Positions 44,785 through 53,869 of a DNA stretch of 64,000 bases are shown in pieces. The DNA is from Ignavibacteriales bacterium. GTDB lineage: Bacteria; Bacteroidota; Ignavibacteria; Ignavibacteriales; SURF-24. Made by a program: the position numbers and the translations under genes. Numbering within the stretch: position 1 is the stretch's first letter; every line of letters begins with the position of its first letter. The notes beneath the pieces are model-generated. The model did no database searches and had not been told where the DNA came from. It saw only the letters and a list, made by a program, of their open reading frames with translations. Where the stretch lies: NCBI GenBank assembly GCA_003599415.1, contig QZKB01000107.1:1-64000 (forward strand), in the 5' to 3' direction.

Positions 44785-45123
44785 ATGAAAATATCCCGAT
44801 TAAAATTTGCCGCTATATTTATGATGCTTTTCGCATTAGTAGCATTCAGTTCAAACGTTTCTGCCCAGGTAAAAGATACAAAACAAACCCAGCAGGGCCC
44901 ACGTTTTGTTGATGCTAACGGAGATGGTGTTTGCGATAATATGATCGATGCCAATAAAGATGGTATTCCGGACCAGAGACAAGGAAAAGGATTAGGTCCT
45001 AAAGATGGTACAGGAAACAAGAAAGGTTTTGGCAAAGGAAAAGGTAACGGAACAGGACTTCATAAATACGGCACAGGCGTTTGCGACGGTACCGGCCCCA
45101 AAGGCAAACAGGGCGGCAAATAA
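44785..45123 (+). CDS. Small secreted protein with two calcium-loop motifs (2)
   Basis: The 112-residue protein has a signal peptide ending at NVSAQ, two acidic loops (DANGDGVCD and DANKDGIPD) and a Gly/Lys-rich tail (GKGKGNGTGLHKYGTG) with two Cys overall. It mirrors the protein at 40713 in size, signal peptide, loops and tail composition. A strong ribosome site AAGGAG precedes it. The sigma54 promoter and TTCGAC array upstream suggest it is a main target of the adjacent two-component system. Confidence 0.75.
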   Translation: MKISRLKFAAIFMMLFALVAFSSNVSAQVKDTKQTQQGPRFVDANGDGVCDNMIDANKDGIPDQRQGKGLGPKDGTGNKKGFGKGKGNGTGLHKYGTGVCDGTGPKGKQGGK

Positions 45124-45128
45124 GAATA

Positions 45129-45175
45129 AACCTTCAGGGTTCTCATGCAGTAAAACCTGAGTAACCCTGAAGGTT
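45129..45175. terminator. Stem-loop after the calcium-loop gene (2)
   Basis: AACCTTCAGGGTT at 45129-45141 pairs perfectly with AACCCTGAAGGTT at 45163-45175 around a 21-base loop, six bases after the stop. There is little T-tract, so it may be a weak terminator or a processing/stabilising hairpin. Confidence 0.6.
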
Positions 45176-45436
45176 CTCCTTCTAAAAAATCAACTTCCCT
45201 TAACTCCCACTTACCAATTCCCAATTTTAAATTTCCAATTGCGTACTGGTCATTAGTTACTCATAATTTCTTACCCGCTGGTGCAAGTAGATCGATATTC
45301 AGAATTGGTTTTTGAATAACGAATATCGAACAACAAATAAAGAATAACGAACAGCAACATCCGGAACCCAGCCCAAGGCTGGTAAACTTCAAGGTTGACA
45401 TTATGAAAACGAAATTCTAACCTTGAAGGATTTTCG
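45176..45436. repeat. Gene-free spacer with a hairpin repeat (copy B) and an inverted repeat
   Basis: With the preceding stem-loop this forms a 313-bp gap between two convergent genes. It holds the CCAGCC-N3-GGCTGG hairpin followed by TAAACTT at 45368-45389 (same unit as 10798-10819). CTTCAAGGTT at 45388-45397 pairs with AACCTTGAAG at 45419-45428, possibly the terminator of the rhodanese operon. AT-rich decayed-looking sequence fills the rest. Confidence 0.55.
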
Positions 45437-46087
45437 TCAGCAGCCTTCTTTCTTTTTCTTACCACCGCCTGCCGCGGGGGCTTTGAAAGTGGAAGTTAAT
45501 TTCGGTGCTTTGATTTCCATTTTAACTGCAGTTTCAGTAGTACCAACCTGCGGTTGTCCGCCAAAATATTTACTTACTTCTTTTATCTTATTGAAAGAAG
45601 CAATTGCATCCGCCGATGAATCGGCAGGAGTTTTCGGATATAAGATTTTTTCTTTCCACTCATTTAAACCGCCGGAAAGAATATAAACTGATTTATACGA
45701 GTTTGATTTTAATATAAACCATGCCTGTGCAGAATTAACATCGGAGGAAGAATACAAAACCAGTTTTTCGTTGCGGAGAAGCCCGGCATCATTTATTTGA
45801 TTCAATGGAATGTTCTCTGCAAAAGGAATGCTGTACTCATTATATTCTTTGGAAGAACGAAGATCAATTAACCTGTAATCTGCTTTCCCTTTTATTATCC
45901 AGTCTGCAAGGGTATAAACATCAACCTTATCTGAAGCAGCATTTGCCGATAGGGCAAGTTCCTTTGCATTCACTGATATTGAAGATGTATTGTAAGGACT
46001 TGCAGCAAAAATTCCTATAAAACCAAGCAGTATTGCAGCAAGGGCAAGTTTCTTATTTGTATTTAAATTCGATAAAAACTTTTTCAT
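45437..46087 (-). CDS. Exported rhodanese-like protein lacking the active-site cysteine, with C-terminal Cys
   Basis: The 216-residue protein has an N-terminal membrane anchor or signal (residues 12-29) and a rhodanese fold (RLIDLRSSKEYNEYSIPFAENIPL, LSGGLNEW). The active-site loop reads LYSSSDVNSAQAW, with serines at 113-115 where rhodaneses have the persulfide cysteine. The protein contains a single cysteine, its last residue, after a flexible GGGKKKKEG tail. It is the last gene of an operon with two YeeE/YedE transporters and a polysulfide reductase-like enzyme, so a sulfur-carrier role is likely, but thiosulfate sulfurtransferase chemistry at the normal site is not possible. Confidence 0.85.
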   Translation of the reverse strand: MKKFLSNLNTNKKLALAAILLGFIGIFAASPYNTSSISVNAKELALSANAASDKVDVYTLADWIIKGKADYRLIDLRSSKEYNEYSIPFAENIPLNQINDAGLLRNEKLVLYSSSDVNSAQAWFILKSNSYKSVYILSGGLNEWKEKILYPKTPADSSADAIASFNKIKEVSKYFGGQPQVGTTETAVKMEIKAPKLTSTFKAPAAGGGKKKKEGC

Positions 46088-46689
46088 AACATCTTCTCCG
46101 GATTTTTATCAGCAAATTTCTTTTCTGCCCATTCAGCTGCGACGAAAGCGCCCAGCGCCATAAGAACAACCGTAAAGACAACTAATCCATACGGCAGATT
46201 CAAAAATTGCGGGATTGTTACAACGCCCATATCAGTTGATTTATAAAATCCTTCAAGCAGTGGAAACATTTCACTGAAAACAAATACTCCGAAAAACACT
46301 CCGATGAAATAAACAAGTCCATCGTATCGTCCGGTTGCAAGTGAAACAGCTGAAGTGCCGGGGCAATAACCCCCGATTACAAAACCAACGCCTAAAATTA
46401 ATCCGCCAACTATTTGTGGAGCTATGTTAGTTTTGGTAAGATATACAAGCGATAAATCCAGCCAGCCAATCCAGGAAAGATAAAATACACCAAGCATAGC
46501 AGTTACAATTGCGGTAAACATAACTTTAAGCACTCTCATATTTGATAAGTAGAATTGAGCTGCAAGTATTCTTGCATTACCAAAGCCTCCGCGTTCAAGT
46601 GCAAAGCCAAAACCAATTCCAATAAAAAATGCGATGATAAGACTGACATCAACGCCGAAGTAATCGAATTTATAAAACGGTGCATTCAT
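46084..46689 (-). CDS. YeeE/YedE half-size sulfur transporter (1)
   Basis: The start is the second ATG (46687-46689), eight bases after AAGGAGG. The 201-residue protein has five or six membrane segments and the YeeE signature GYCPGTSAVSLATGR, whose cysteine is the counterpart of the thiosulfate-channelling Cys in TsuA. It overlaps the rhodanese gene by four bases and the second YeeE gene by four. Two half proteins here probably correspond to one full-length YeeE/YedE. Thiosulfate or another sulfur species is the expected cargo. Confidence 0.85.
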   Translation of the reverse strand: MNAPFYKFDYFGVDVSLIIAFFIGIGFGFALERGGFGNARILAAQFYLSNMRVLKVMFTAIVTAMLGVFYLSWIGWLDLSLVYLTKTNIAPQIVGGLILGVGFVIGGYCPGTSAVSLATGRYDGLVYFIGVFFGVFVFSEMFPLLEGFYKSTDMGVVTIPQFLNLPYGLVVFTVVLMALGAFVAAEWAEKKFADKNPEKML

Positions 46690-47264
46690 AACCATAACCT
46701 CCTTAAGAAATATGCAACGGCATAACCGCCGCCGAAAACGGCGAGCATAAACGCCCAGCTCCCAAGATTAAGTAAAGCGCCGCCTGTTAATGCCTGTCCG
46801 CTTGTACAACCACGGGCTAACTTAGCGCCAAAGCCCATCAGGCTTCCGCCAACAAAAGCATATAATAATCTTTTACCTGAAGATATCCGCGGTCCTTTCT
46901 CGGTTGCTCCTTTTATTCTACCGGCAAGTGAACCGGATATAAACCCACCAACAAGAACACCAAGCACCTCAAATACAAGCCAGTCCTTTAGCGGATTTGT
47001 TGAGCCATCGCCAAGGTACTCTTTATAAAATTCATTACCGGATGCATGTTCCGGTGCAACTGCATTTACACCAACTGATACAATTGTTGAAGCCGCACCC
47101 GATGCCCCAAGTCCTCTGCCCATTATAACAAACGCTGCAAGAAGCACTAATCCTAAACCTAATCCTGTTAGGTAAGGATTAGAATACGGCCGAGCAGTTT
47201 TAATCTTAACCGTTTCTTTTTCTATCACTTCTTTTGAAGAAAGTGTTTCCGAAATTGTTGACAT
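46686..47264 (-). CDS. YeeE/YedE half-size sulfur transporter (2)
   Basis: GAGG lies nine bases ahead of the ATG at 47262-47264, which I choose over an upstream ATG at 47294. The 192-residue protein has about four to five membrane segments and the second signature ARGCTSGQALTGGALLNLGSW with its conserved Cys. It is adjacent to and overlaps the first half protein, so the pair likely assembles as a heterodimer. It lies 13 bp after the NrfD-like gene, which ties it to the reductase operon. Confidence 0.85.
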   Translation of the reverse strand: MSTISETLSSKEVIEKETVKIKTARPYSNPYLTGLGLGLVLLAAFVIMGRGLGASGAASTIVSVGVNAVAPEHASGNEFYKEYLGDGSTNPLKDWLVFEVLGVLVGGFISGSLAGRIKGATEKGPRISSGKRLLYAFVGGSLMGFGAKLARGCTSGQALTGGALLNLGSWAFMLAVFGGGYAVAYFLRRLWL

Positions 47265-47277
47265 ATTATAAAACCTC

Positions 47278-48225
47278 TTACTTAAAGTGTGCATTTAAAT
47301 AGTGACTGTATTGCCCTGCATAGACAATAACAAAGCGCAATATCAATCCGCCGATTATTACCATTATAGGAGCAACCGGTGTGTGTTTAATTTTATGATT
47401 AACAGCTAAAGACTGAATTAAAAGCGGAACCAGTATTCCCATACCAATAACTAAAACCCAGAAGACCGGAGCATAAGGACCATTAAGTATCAACATAACT
47501 GCATTGATTTGAGCATCCGAAGAACTTAGTAATCCTATAATCATCAGTATTATTACGAAAATTTCCGAAGTAAGAAACAGATTATCTGCCTTTGCAAGCA
47601 TTTCTCTTTCTTCCTTATTCTTCGCAATCATATGAACGAAAGCGGCAGCAGTTGATAATCCTGAAACCAAAAACAACAGCCAGAGGATTGATGTATTCCA
47701 TAAAGGTCTGGCACCAAGTGTACTTAGCAGAACACCGGTATAAATTCCAAGCAGGACACCCAGCAGCAAATTCACCAATCCGATTATCTTTACAAGTTTT
47801 TTATTCTCGTTTATTTTCGCGGATAAATTTTCCAGCCAGATAAATTTTCCCTTAATAAAAGGAGGAATTTTAAGAAGCATATTTATAATCAGGGCCGGAT
47901 ATACCAGAACCAAGATCCATGCACCCCAGGACATCGGAGATTTTATTTTGAATGTAGTATATAATCTCCATACATAAAGTTTATGTTCAAGATCAAGAAA
48001 GAGGGCAAGCATTCCAAGACTAATGAGAATAAAACTTATTAATGGTAATTGAAAGCATGCACAATTATGTTCCTTTTCTCTGCCGCGGAATAAAAAGTAG
48101 CCGCCGATTATCATCATACCGGCAACCATTCCCCCAAGAAAAAGATAAACCGGTATCTGCCATTCCCATACATGGAACAACGGATCAATCATTTCATTAT
48201 GGCGTGTTGTTGTTAATTCATTCAT
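47278..48225 (-). CDS. psrC: NrfD/PsrC-like membrane subunit of a molybdoenzyme
   Basis: The 315-residue protein has eight or nine membrane segments and belongs to the NrfD/PsrC family by length and by its opening (FHVWEWQIPVYLFLGGMVAGMMIIGGYF). It anchors the catalytic PsrA-PsrB pair and exchanges electrons with the quinone pool. It is the third gene of a canonical A-B-C order, 41 bp downstream of the ferredoxin subunit. Confidence 0.87.
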   Translation of the reverse strand: MNELTTTRHNEMIDPLFHVWEWQIPVYLFLGGMVAGMMIIGGYFLFRGREKEHNCACFQLPLISFILISLGMLALFLDLEHKLYVWRLYTTFKIKSPMSWGAWILVLVYPALIINMLLKIPPFIKGKFIWLENLSAKINENKKLVKIIGLVNLLLGVLLGIYTGVLLSTLGARPLWNTSILWLLFLVSGLSTAAAFVHMIAKNKEEREMLAKADNLFLTSEIFVIILMIIGLLSSSDAQINAVMLILNGPYAPVFWVLVIGMGILVPLLIQSLAVNHKIKHTPVAPIMVIIGGLILRFVIVYAGQYSHYLNAHFK

Positions 48226-48266
48226 AAATTTCCTCTATATGTCTTAACGACAAAGTCATCAAGACA

Positions 48267-48806
48267 CTAAGTTAAATAATAAATTTGCGGTTTCGTTCCG
48301 GCTTCACTTAAAAGCGGATGATTATTTCTTGAACTTAACAGCTTACTTACTTCACTGTTTGGATCATCGAGATCACCAAAATACATACAATGAGTCGGGC
48401 AAACAGAAACACACGCGGGGTCTAATCCTTTTTCAACCCTGTGAATACAGAAAGTACATTTATCGGCATAACCATCGGGATGAATAAATCTTGCATCATA
48501 AGGACAGGAAGCGAGACATGCTTTACACCCGATACATTGTTCGTGAGTAACTAATACAACACCGCCTGTATCATGAATATGACTGGCGCCTGTAGGGCAG
48601 CAATAAACGCAAGGCGGATTATCACAATGGTTACATCTTTCACTTCTTATTTCTAGATGATTATTTGGAAATGTTCCTCTTGCATCTGTAGTAATCCAGT
48701 CTCTGTTAAAACCTTCCGGCACTTCATTTTCGGTTTTGCATGCAACTACGCAATCCATACATCCGACACATTTTTTTGTATCAATCACCATTCCGTATCT
48801 TGCCAT
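48267..48806 (-). CDS. psrB: PsrB/PhsB-like four-[4Fe-4S] ferredoxin subunit
   Basis: The 179-residue protein has four cysteine clusters: CVGCMDCVVAC, CNHCDNPPCVYCC, CIGCKACLASC and CTFCIHRV...CVSVCPTHC. This is the layout of DmsB/PsrB/PhsB-type electron-transfer subunits. It has no signal peptide, and partners are usually exported with the TAT substrate PsrA. It follows the catalytic gene directly. Confidence 0.92.
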   Translation of the reverse strand: MARYGMVIDTKKCVGCMDCVVACKTENEVPEGFNRDWITTDARGTFPNNHLEIRSERCNHCDNPPCVYCCPTGASHIHDTGGVVLVTHEQCIGCKACLASCPYDARFIHPDGYADKCTFCIHRVEKGLDPACVSVCPTHCMYFGDLDDPNSEVSKLLSSRNNHPLLSEAGTKPQIYYLT

Positions 48807-51014
48807 TTACGCCTCCGCCTCAATAGTTACGAAATTAATATTCATTCCTGTTCCACCCATTAATGGATCTGTTGCATATTTAGTGATCAGTTGCGCATCA
48901 CTGGCACCCTTTAAGTAAGTACCTTTAAGCATCTTGGAATTATGACCAAAGCCATGAACCATATAAACACAGTCAGGGCGAATGCGTTCTGTTGCTTTTA
49001 TTTTAATTTTATTGCTTACAATTCCTTCTGTGTTTTTAAGTTTAACATACTGACCAGATTTAAAACCAAGTCTTTCGGCAATTACAGCATTAACCCATAA
49101 TTCATTTTCTTCCATCATATCGGCAAGTATTCTATTTGATTGAGTTCTGCTGAAAGAATGAACCGGGGCTCTACCGAATAACAATCTGAAATATCCGGGA
49201 GGTGGTTCTGCCGGTCTGTTATATTTTGGCACGGGATCAAACCCGGCCTGCTGAAGTTGCAAAGAATAAAATTCAATTTTACCTGAAGGTGTTGGGAATT
49301 CTGGTTTTATTCCCTCATCAAAATAGATTGACTGTTTTTCTCCTTTTATAATTCCTTTTTCTTTTAATTCTTTCAAACTGAAACCGGCATTGGTTAATCT
49401 GTAATCAAGATATTCTTCAATATTTTTCCAGGGATAATAATTACCAAGCCCAAGTTTCTCTGCTAATTTTTTTGCCATCCACCAGTTCGGTTTCTGATCA
49501 TTGGGAGATTCAATTGCGGGCTGACGTAAGGCTATAAAAGGTTCTCTGAATAACTCGACATTCAAATCATCGTAACGTTCAAGATAAACTGATTCCGGCA
49601 ATACAACATCTGCCCAGCCTGCTATCTCACTTGGAATAACATCGATGACAACAAGCAGATCTAAATTCTTAATCGCTTTTATTGTTTCTTCTTCATTCGG
49701 CAGAGCATTTATAAGATTTGTTGCATATACAAACCATCCTTTAACCGGATAAGGATTTCCTGTAATAGTAGCTTCACGGATTCCTGTTGTAATCGCCTCA
49801 CTTGCAAAAGGATATTTTTTATTCGGGTTATCTAGTTTTTCTTTAGTTGGTGTTGGATAAGGCGGATAGGGATAAGCAGGAACATCCATACTTGCCGGAT
49901 AATAAAATCCTCCTTTTCTTCCCCAGCTTCCAAGCAATGCATTTAATAATGCAATTGCTCTGCTTCGCTGCGCATCATCTCCATACCATGTTGCATGCCT
50001 TCCGGGATGAACTAAGCTTGCAGGGCGATAGCGCGCCATTTCTCTTGCAGTAGCCCGGATTAATTCGGGATCAATTCCGGTTTCAGGATATGCCCATTCA
50101 GGTGTGTATTGAGAAATCTCCGCCGCAAATTGTTCAAAACCGAATCCGTGTAGTTCAACATAATTTTTATCGTACAGGTTTTCACTAACAATAACATTTA
50201 TCCAGGCGAGGAGAAGAGCCAAATCAGTTCCGGGTTTTATAGGCAGGTAATACTTTGCTTTACTTGCAGCAACAGAAAATCTTGGATCTACAACAATAAT
50301 TGAAGCGCCATTCTGAACTGCATCTGCAAATTCCTGCACCTGTGTGTTGTGCATATTCTCACCAAGATGTGAGCCGATAAGAACCAGGCATTGTGCATTT
50401 TTTATATCTGTTCTTTCAGGCGAACCGATTCCTTCTCCGTAAGTTAATTCAAAGCCAACATCCCTTGGACCGCGGCATTGTGCAAATGAAGGAGCAGCAA
50501 TGTTGACAATTCCATAAGCTTTAAGAGTATGCTTTAGGAAATTCCCGCCAAGTCCGTGGCTGAACATTGCAACGGATTCCGGTCCGTACTGCTGTTTAAT
50601 TTTGTTCATCTTCTCTGCAATGTAATCAAAAGCTTCACTCCAGGTAACTTCAACCCATTCTTCTTTTCCCCTGCTGCTTCGTCTTATCAACGGTGCTTTT
50701 AACCTGTCGGGATCATAATGAGCACCAACACCGCCTGTACCGCGCGGGCACAATCTGCCTTTGCTTAACGGATCTTCGGGGTTGCCTTCCACTTTCCATA
50801 ATTTCCCATCTTTTACGTAGGCAATTGCACCGCATTTCCAGAAACATATATCGCAGAAAGTAGGAATAGTTTGTATCCCGTTCTTTGTTTTACCGGAATT
50901 TGATTCAATTTTTTTAGCGCCTTTAACAATAGAACTTAAAGATGTGCTTGCTGCCGCAACAGCAATCGTGGAGGTGGAGATTTTTAGAAATTTTCTTCTG
51001 GAAATTGAGTTCAT
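48807..51014 (-). CDS. psrA: PsrA/PhsA-type molybdopterin oxidoreductase (polysulfide/thiosulfate reductase)
   Basis: The 735-residue protein has a TAT signal (SRRKFLKISTSTIA), a CX2CX3C...C [4Fe-4S] site (Cys54, Cys57, Cys61, Cys89) and a likely Mo-ligand cysteine at Cys180 in SFAQCRGPRD. This matches PsrA/PhsA rather than arsenate or tetrathionate reductases with other ligand surroundings. It acts in the periplasm, reducing polysulfide or thiosulfate or running in the oxidative direction. The operon order A-B-C, YeeE pair, rhodanese and, upstream, MobA supports a sulfur role. Exact substrate unproven. Confidence 0.85.
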   Translation of the reverse strand: MNSISRRKFLKISTSTIAVAAASTSLSSIVKGAKKIESNSGKTKNGIQTIPTFCDICFWKCGAIAYVKDGKLWKVEGNPEDPLSKGRLCPRGTGGVGAHYDPDRLKAPLIRRSSRGKEEWVEVTWSEAFDYIAEKMNKIKQQYGPESVAMFSHGLGGNFLKHTLKAYGIVNIAAPSFAQCRGPRDVGFELTYGEGIGSPERTDIKNAQCLVLIGSHLGENMHNTQVQEFADAVQNGASIIVVDPRFSVAASKAKYYLPIKPGTDLALLLAWINVIVSENLYDKNYVELHGFGFEQFAAEISQYTPEWAYPETGIDPELIRATAREMARYRPASLVHPGRHATWYGDDAQRSRAIALLNALLGSWGRKGGFYYPASMDVPAYPYPPYPTPTKEKLDNPNKKYPFASEAITTGIREATITGNPYPVKGWFVYATNLINALPNEEETIKAIKNLDLLVVIDVIPSEIAGWADVVLPESVYLERYDDLNVELFREPFIALRQPAIESPNDQKPNWWMAKKLAEKLGLGNYYPWKNIEEYLDYRLTNAGFSLKELKEKGIIKGEKQSIYFDEGIKPEFPTPSGKIEFYSLQLQQAGFDPVPKYNRPAEPPPGYFRLLFGRAPVHSFSRTQSNRILADMMEENELWVNAVIAERLGFKSGQYVKLKNTEGIVSNKIKIKATERIRPDCVYMVHGFGHNSKMLKGTYLKGASDAQLITKYATDPLMGGTGMNINFVTIEAEA

Positions 51015-51103
51015 CGGTTAATTCTCCGATTTTATTTTATGCCGCCTTTCAAATAAAATTTTAGTTTCTCTGCCGTATAAAACGGCAGGTGCAATTTGGA
51101 AAT

Positions 51104-53869
51104 TTAATTCCATTTTGGCAATAAGCATTTAGCAGAAATACGTTTAAATGCATTTTGCCAATCCGTAAGATGCCGCTTAATTAAATAGGATTCAGAGGTA
51201 TGACAATTTAAACAGGCGCCAATGGTTAAAATCTTTTTTTGTTCCTCAATAGTGAACGGCCTTGCCCCGGTTCGAGTGGAGGAACCTGTTTTTCCTTCCT
51301 GTAAAAATCCGGTCCAGGCATCATCAGGCAAACCATCGTATTTGCTTAACGGATACTCCGGATAAAATTTCCATTTTCCAAACTTTCCTTCCTTTTCGTA
51401 AATAAGCTTTCCCCGGCCGTATCCTAAAGCCAACGGATTATTATGGCAGGATTCGCAGCTTCTGCTTCTTTTTACAATTGTATGGGAGAATGACGGAGCA
51501 TAAAGACGTTTGAAGATCAACTTGGTTTTCCCTGCCCCGAAGTTATTTTTATCAAGTGAGATGATCATTCCCGGCATGAAATTATCAATTATCTCTGTTT
51601 TATTTTTGCCGGGTAAATGTTTTATTCTTATTCCTAATGCTGGTGGTTCTGCCAAAAATTTCCCTGCGTGCTCATTCCATTCCCCTTTAATCTCCTTGTT
51701 GCTCAGTAAATCGTAGGATAAACTATTGGGATTATAATCGGTATGACACCCGATGCATTGCGGTGCCCAGCTTGTATGACAAGTATTGCAGGATAATCTT
51801 TTATGCGCTTTCCCTTCAACACATACAAACCTTGGAGATTTTAGAGGAAGCACGAATCCGGAATTTTTAGTAACAAGTTCAGGAATTTCCTTTTCGTTCA
51901 GGTAAGAATTAATAACCGGAAGACCGGAATTTTTACCAACAAGGAATTTCCTGTTATCATACTTGCGCAGGTCTGCAATCTTTTTTGATTCATAGTCGAG
52001 TTCATTTAAAGAAACAGTGAGAGGTTTATCCACCCGATGGCAATCGATACATTCAATTTTAATTTGTTCTTCTTTATGATTATAAAGATTTCCATCGCCC
52101 ATTAATTCATAAGAATTATGGCAGTCAATACAATCCATTCCATTCTGATGGTGAACATCTGCCTCAACAAACTGAAAGACTCTGCCATCCATCAAAGTAC
52201 GGTAGCCGGGTTTATTTTTTACTTCTTCAGGACTAAGCTGTGTTTCATGCCAGCCTTCGTAGTTCAAAGAAATTCTGCCCGAACGGCTGTGGCAGCCGAA
52301 GCAATGATCATTCGTAATTTTTAATGAAACATCCGGATGAAATTTTGTAACCTTTGAACTTTCTGACTTTTTAAATTTTAAACTTTCCAATTCTTCAATT
52401 GCTTCTTTATTATAATTAAGGTGACAGGCAAGACAACCGCCACCGCGTGATAATTCATTTACCGGCCCGTATTCTATTTTCTCATTTCCCAAATGGCATG
52501 AGGCGCACAAATTTCTTAAATGACTTTCTGCCGCAGAGTGTTTTATATCTTTAACATTAAATAACCCGTCAGTTGAATCAGATTCATCAAACACAAATTT
52601 ATTTACGCTAATAATTCCGCTCATTGTTGTCATAAGTGAGTTGTTTACTCTTTCAATCATTTGCGGATGGCAGTTTGTATTTCCACATGTAAGGCTTGCT
52701 GTTTCAAGGTTGCCGGGAATTAAGATCATTCCTTTATGAGCATTGTTTTTATCAAGCGTAAAAGGATTGCCGAGATGGCAGGATGCGCAACCAATTGCCT
52801 TGGGATCATGCGAAGCAGAAAATCCTTTTACATTACCGTGGCAGTTAAGACAGCCTTCATACCTGCCAAGTATTTTAGGAATGTCTTTTCCGGCTAATTC
52901 TTCCGGGGATAAATCCGAAAAGAAATTTATTGGTGTAATACCGGAATTAACAAACTCAGAATTCTTCCAAGGTAAAGTAAACTTCCAGTTTTCTCCGCGG
53001 AAAAAATATGCGAACAAAGTTAAGATTAAATAAATTATAAACGCAGACAGAATTCCCTTTTTAACAAAGCCGGCAGCCTTATCATTTAACCTGGGCAGAA
53101 GAAAAATTAAAAAGAGTAAGAATAAGATTAAGAGCAAGAGTAAAACAACCAATGATTGATTTAACCAGCTCAGAATTTCCTGTAAACCCAGAAAATACCA
53201 TGGACCTTTAACAATGGGATTCAGATTATCATTTAAAGACGGAATGAAAAAATAACCGGGAATACAAACAGCAATTAGCGTAATTAAAAAAGTCTTTAGC
53301 TTACCCCAGATAATTTTCGAGTGCTCATAAATTACAACAGCAAGAATTATTGTTGCCGTTGCAATATGATGAATGTAGATTATCTGAAAATTCCCTTCTG
53401 CCCCGAAGAGAAAATAGGCAACTGATTTTCCAAGCCATGGAATTTCTTCAATCAAAGACGAAATGATTCTTCTTGCCTGCAGGCTGTCTGCATCTGCTTT
53501 AAGTATAAATCCGGACAGCATAACAAAGAATGTTATCAGAATAGAAATCGTTAACCGGAACCAAATGCCACTCTTAACTTTCTTTTCTGTGGCCTTGCTG
53601 AAATGATCCCAAATATGCAGTGCAGTAAATATTAAAAATAATTGAGCGCTCCAGTAATGGAGACTTCTGACAAATGCTGCGGATGAATTTGTAAGTTGGA
53701 TATATGCAATTGAGTCGTACGGATTTTTAACGTCAAAAGGAATTGCAAGCAACACACCGGAAATCACACAAATAATAAACGAGGAGACCGCGATGCTTCC
53801 GTATGTATCCACATAAAATATTTTTCTTATTAAAGCCGGCAATGTTTGTTTTACTTTGTTAAACATCAT
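51104..53869 (-). CDS. Cytochrome b fused to a dodecahaem-type cytochrome c
   Basis: The 921-residue protein begins with a PetB-like cytochrome b (residues 1 to about 215). It has haem-b histidines in RSLHYWSAQLFLIFTALHIWDH and YIHHIATATIILAVVIYEHSK, two further membrane segments (about 235-300) and a periplasmic region. That region contains eleven CXXCH and one CX4CH (CGNTNCH) motifs. The gene starts inside the Rieske stop region, an overlap of 11 bases. It would draw electrons from quinol and pass them to a periplasmic or external acceptor, or the reverse. A fusion this long is unusual. Confidence 0.9.
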   Translation of the reverse strand: MMFNKVKQTLPALIRKIFYVDTYGSIAVSSFIICVISGVLLAIPFDVKNPYDSIAYIQLTNSSAAFVRSLHYWSAQLFLIFTALHIWDHFSKATEKKVKSGIWFRLTISILITFFVMLSGFILKADADSLQARRIISSLIEEIPWLGKSVAYFLFGAEGNFQIIYIHHIATATIILAVVIYEHSKIIWGKLKTFLITLIAVCIPGYFFIPSLNDNLNPIVKGPWYFLGLQEILSWLNQSLVVLLLLLILFLLFLIFLLPRLNDKAAGFVKKGILSAFIIYLILTLFAYFFRGENWKFTLPWKNSEFVNSGITPINFFSDLSPEELAGKDIPKILGRYEGCLNCHGNVKGFSASHDPKAIGCASCHLGNPFTLDKNNAHKGMILIPGNLETASLTCGNTNCHPQMIERVNNSLMTTMSGIISVNKFVFDESDSTDGLFNVKDIKHSAAESHLRNLCASCHLGNEKIEYGPVNELSRGGGCLACHLNYNKEAIEELESLKFKKSESSKVTKFHPDVSLKITNDHCFGCHSRSGRISLNYEGWHETQLSPEEVKNKPGYRTLMDGRVFQFVEADVHHQNGMDCIDCHNSYELMGDGNLYNHKEEQIKIECIDCHRVDKPLTVSLNELDYESKKIADLRKYDNRKFLVGKNSGLPVINSYLNEKEIPELVTKNSGFVLPLKSPRFVCVEGKAHKRLSCNTCHTSWAPQCIGCHTDYNPNSLSYDLLSNKEIKGEWNEHAGKFLAEPPALGIRIKHLPGKNKTEIIDNFMPGMIISLDKNNFGAGKTKLIFKRLYAPSFSHTIVKRSRSCESCHNNPLALGYGRGKLIYEKEGKFGKWKFYPEYPLSKYDGLPDDAWTGFLQEGKTGSSTRTGARPFTIEEQKKILTIGACLNCHTSESYLIKRHLTDWQNAFKRISAKCLLPKWN

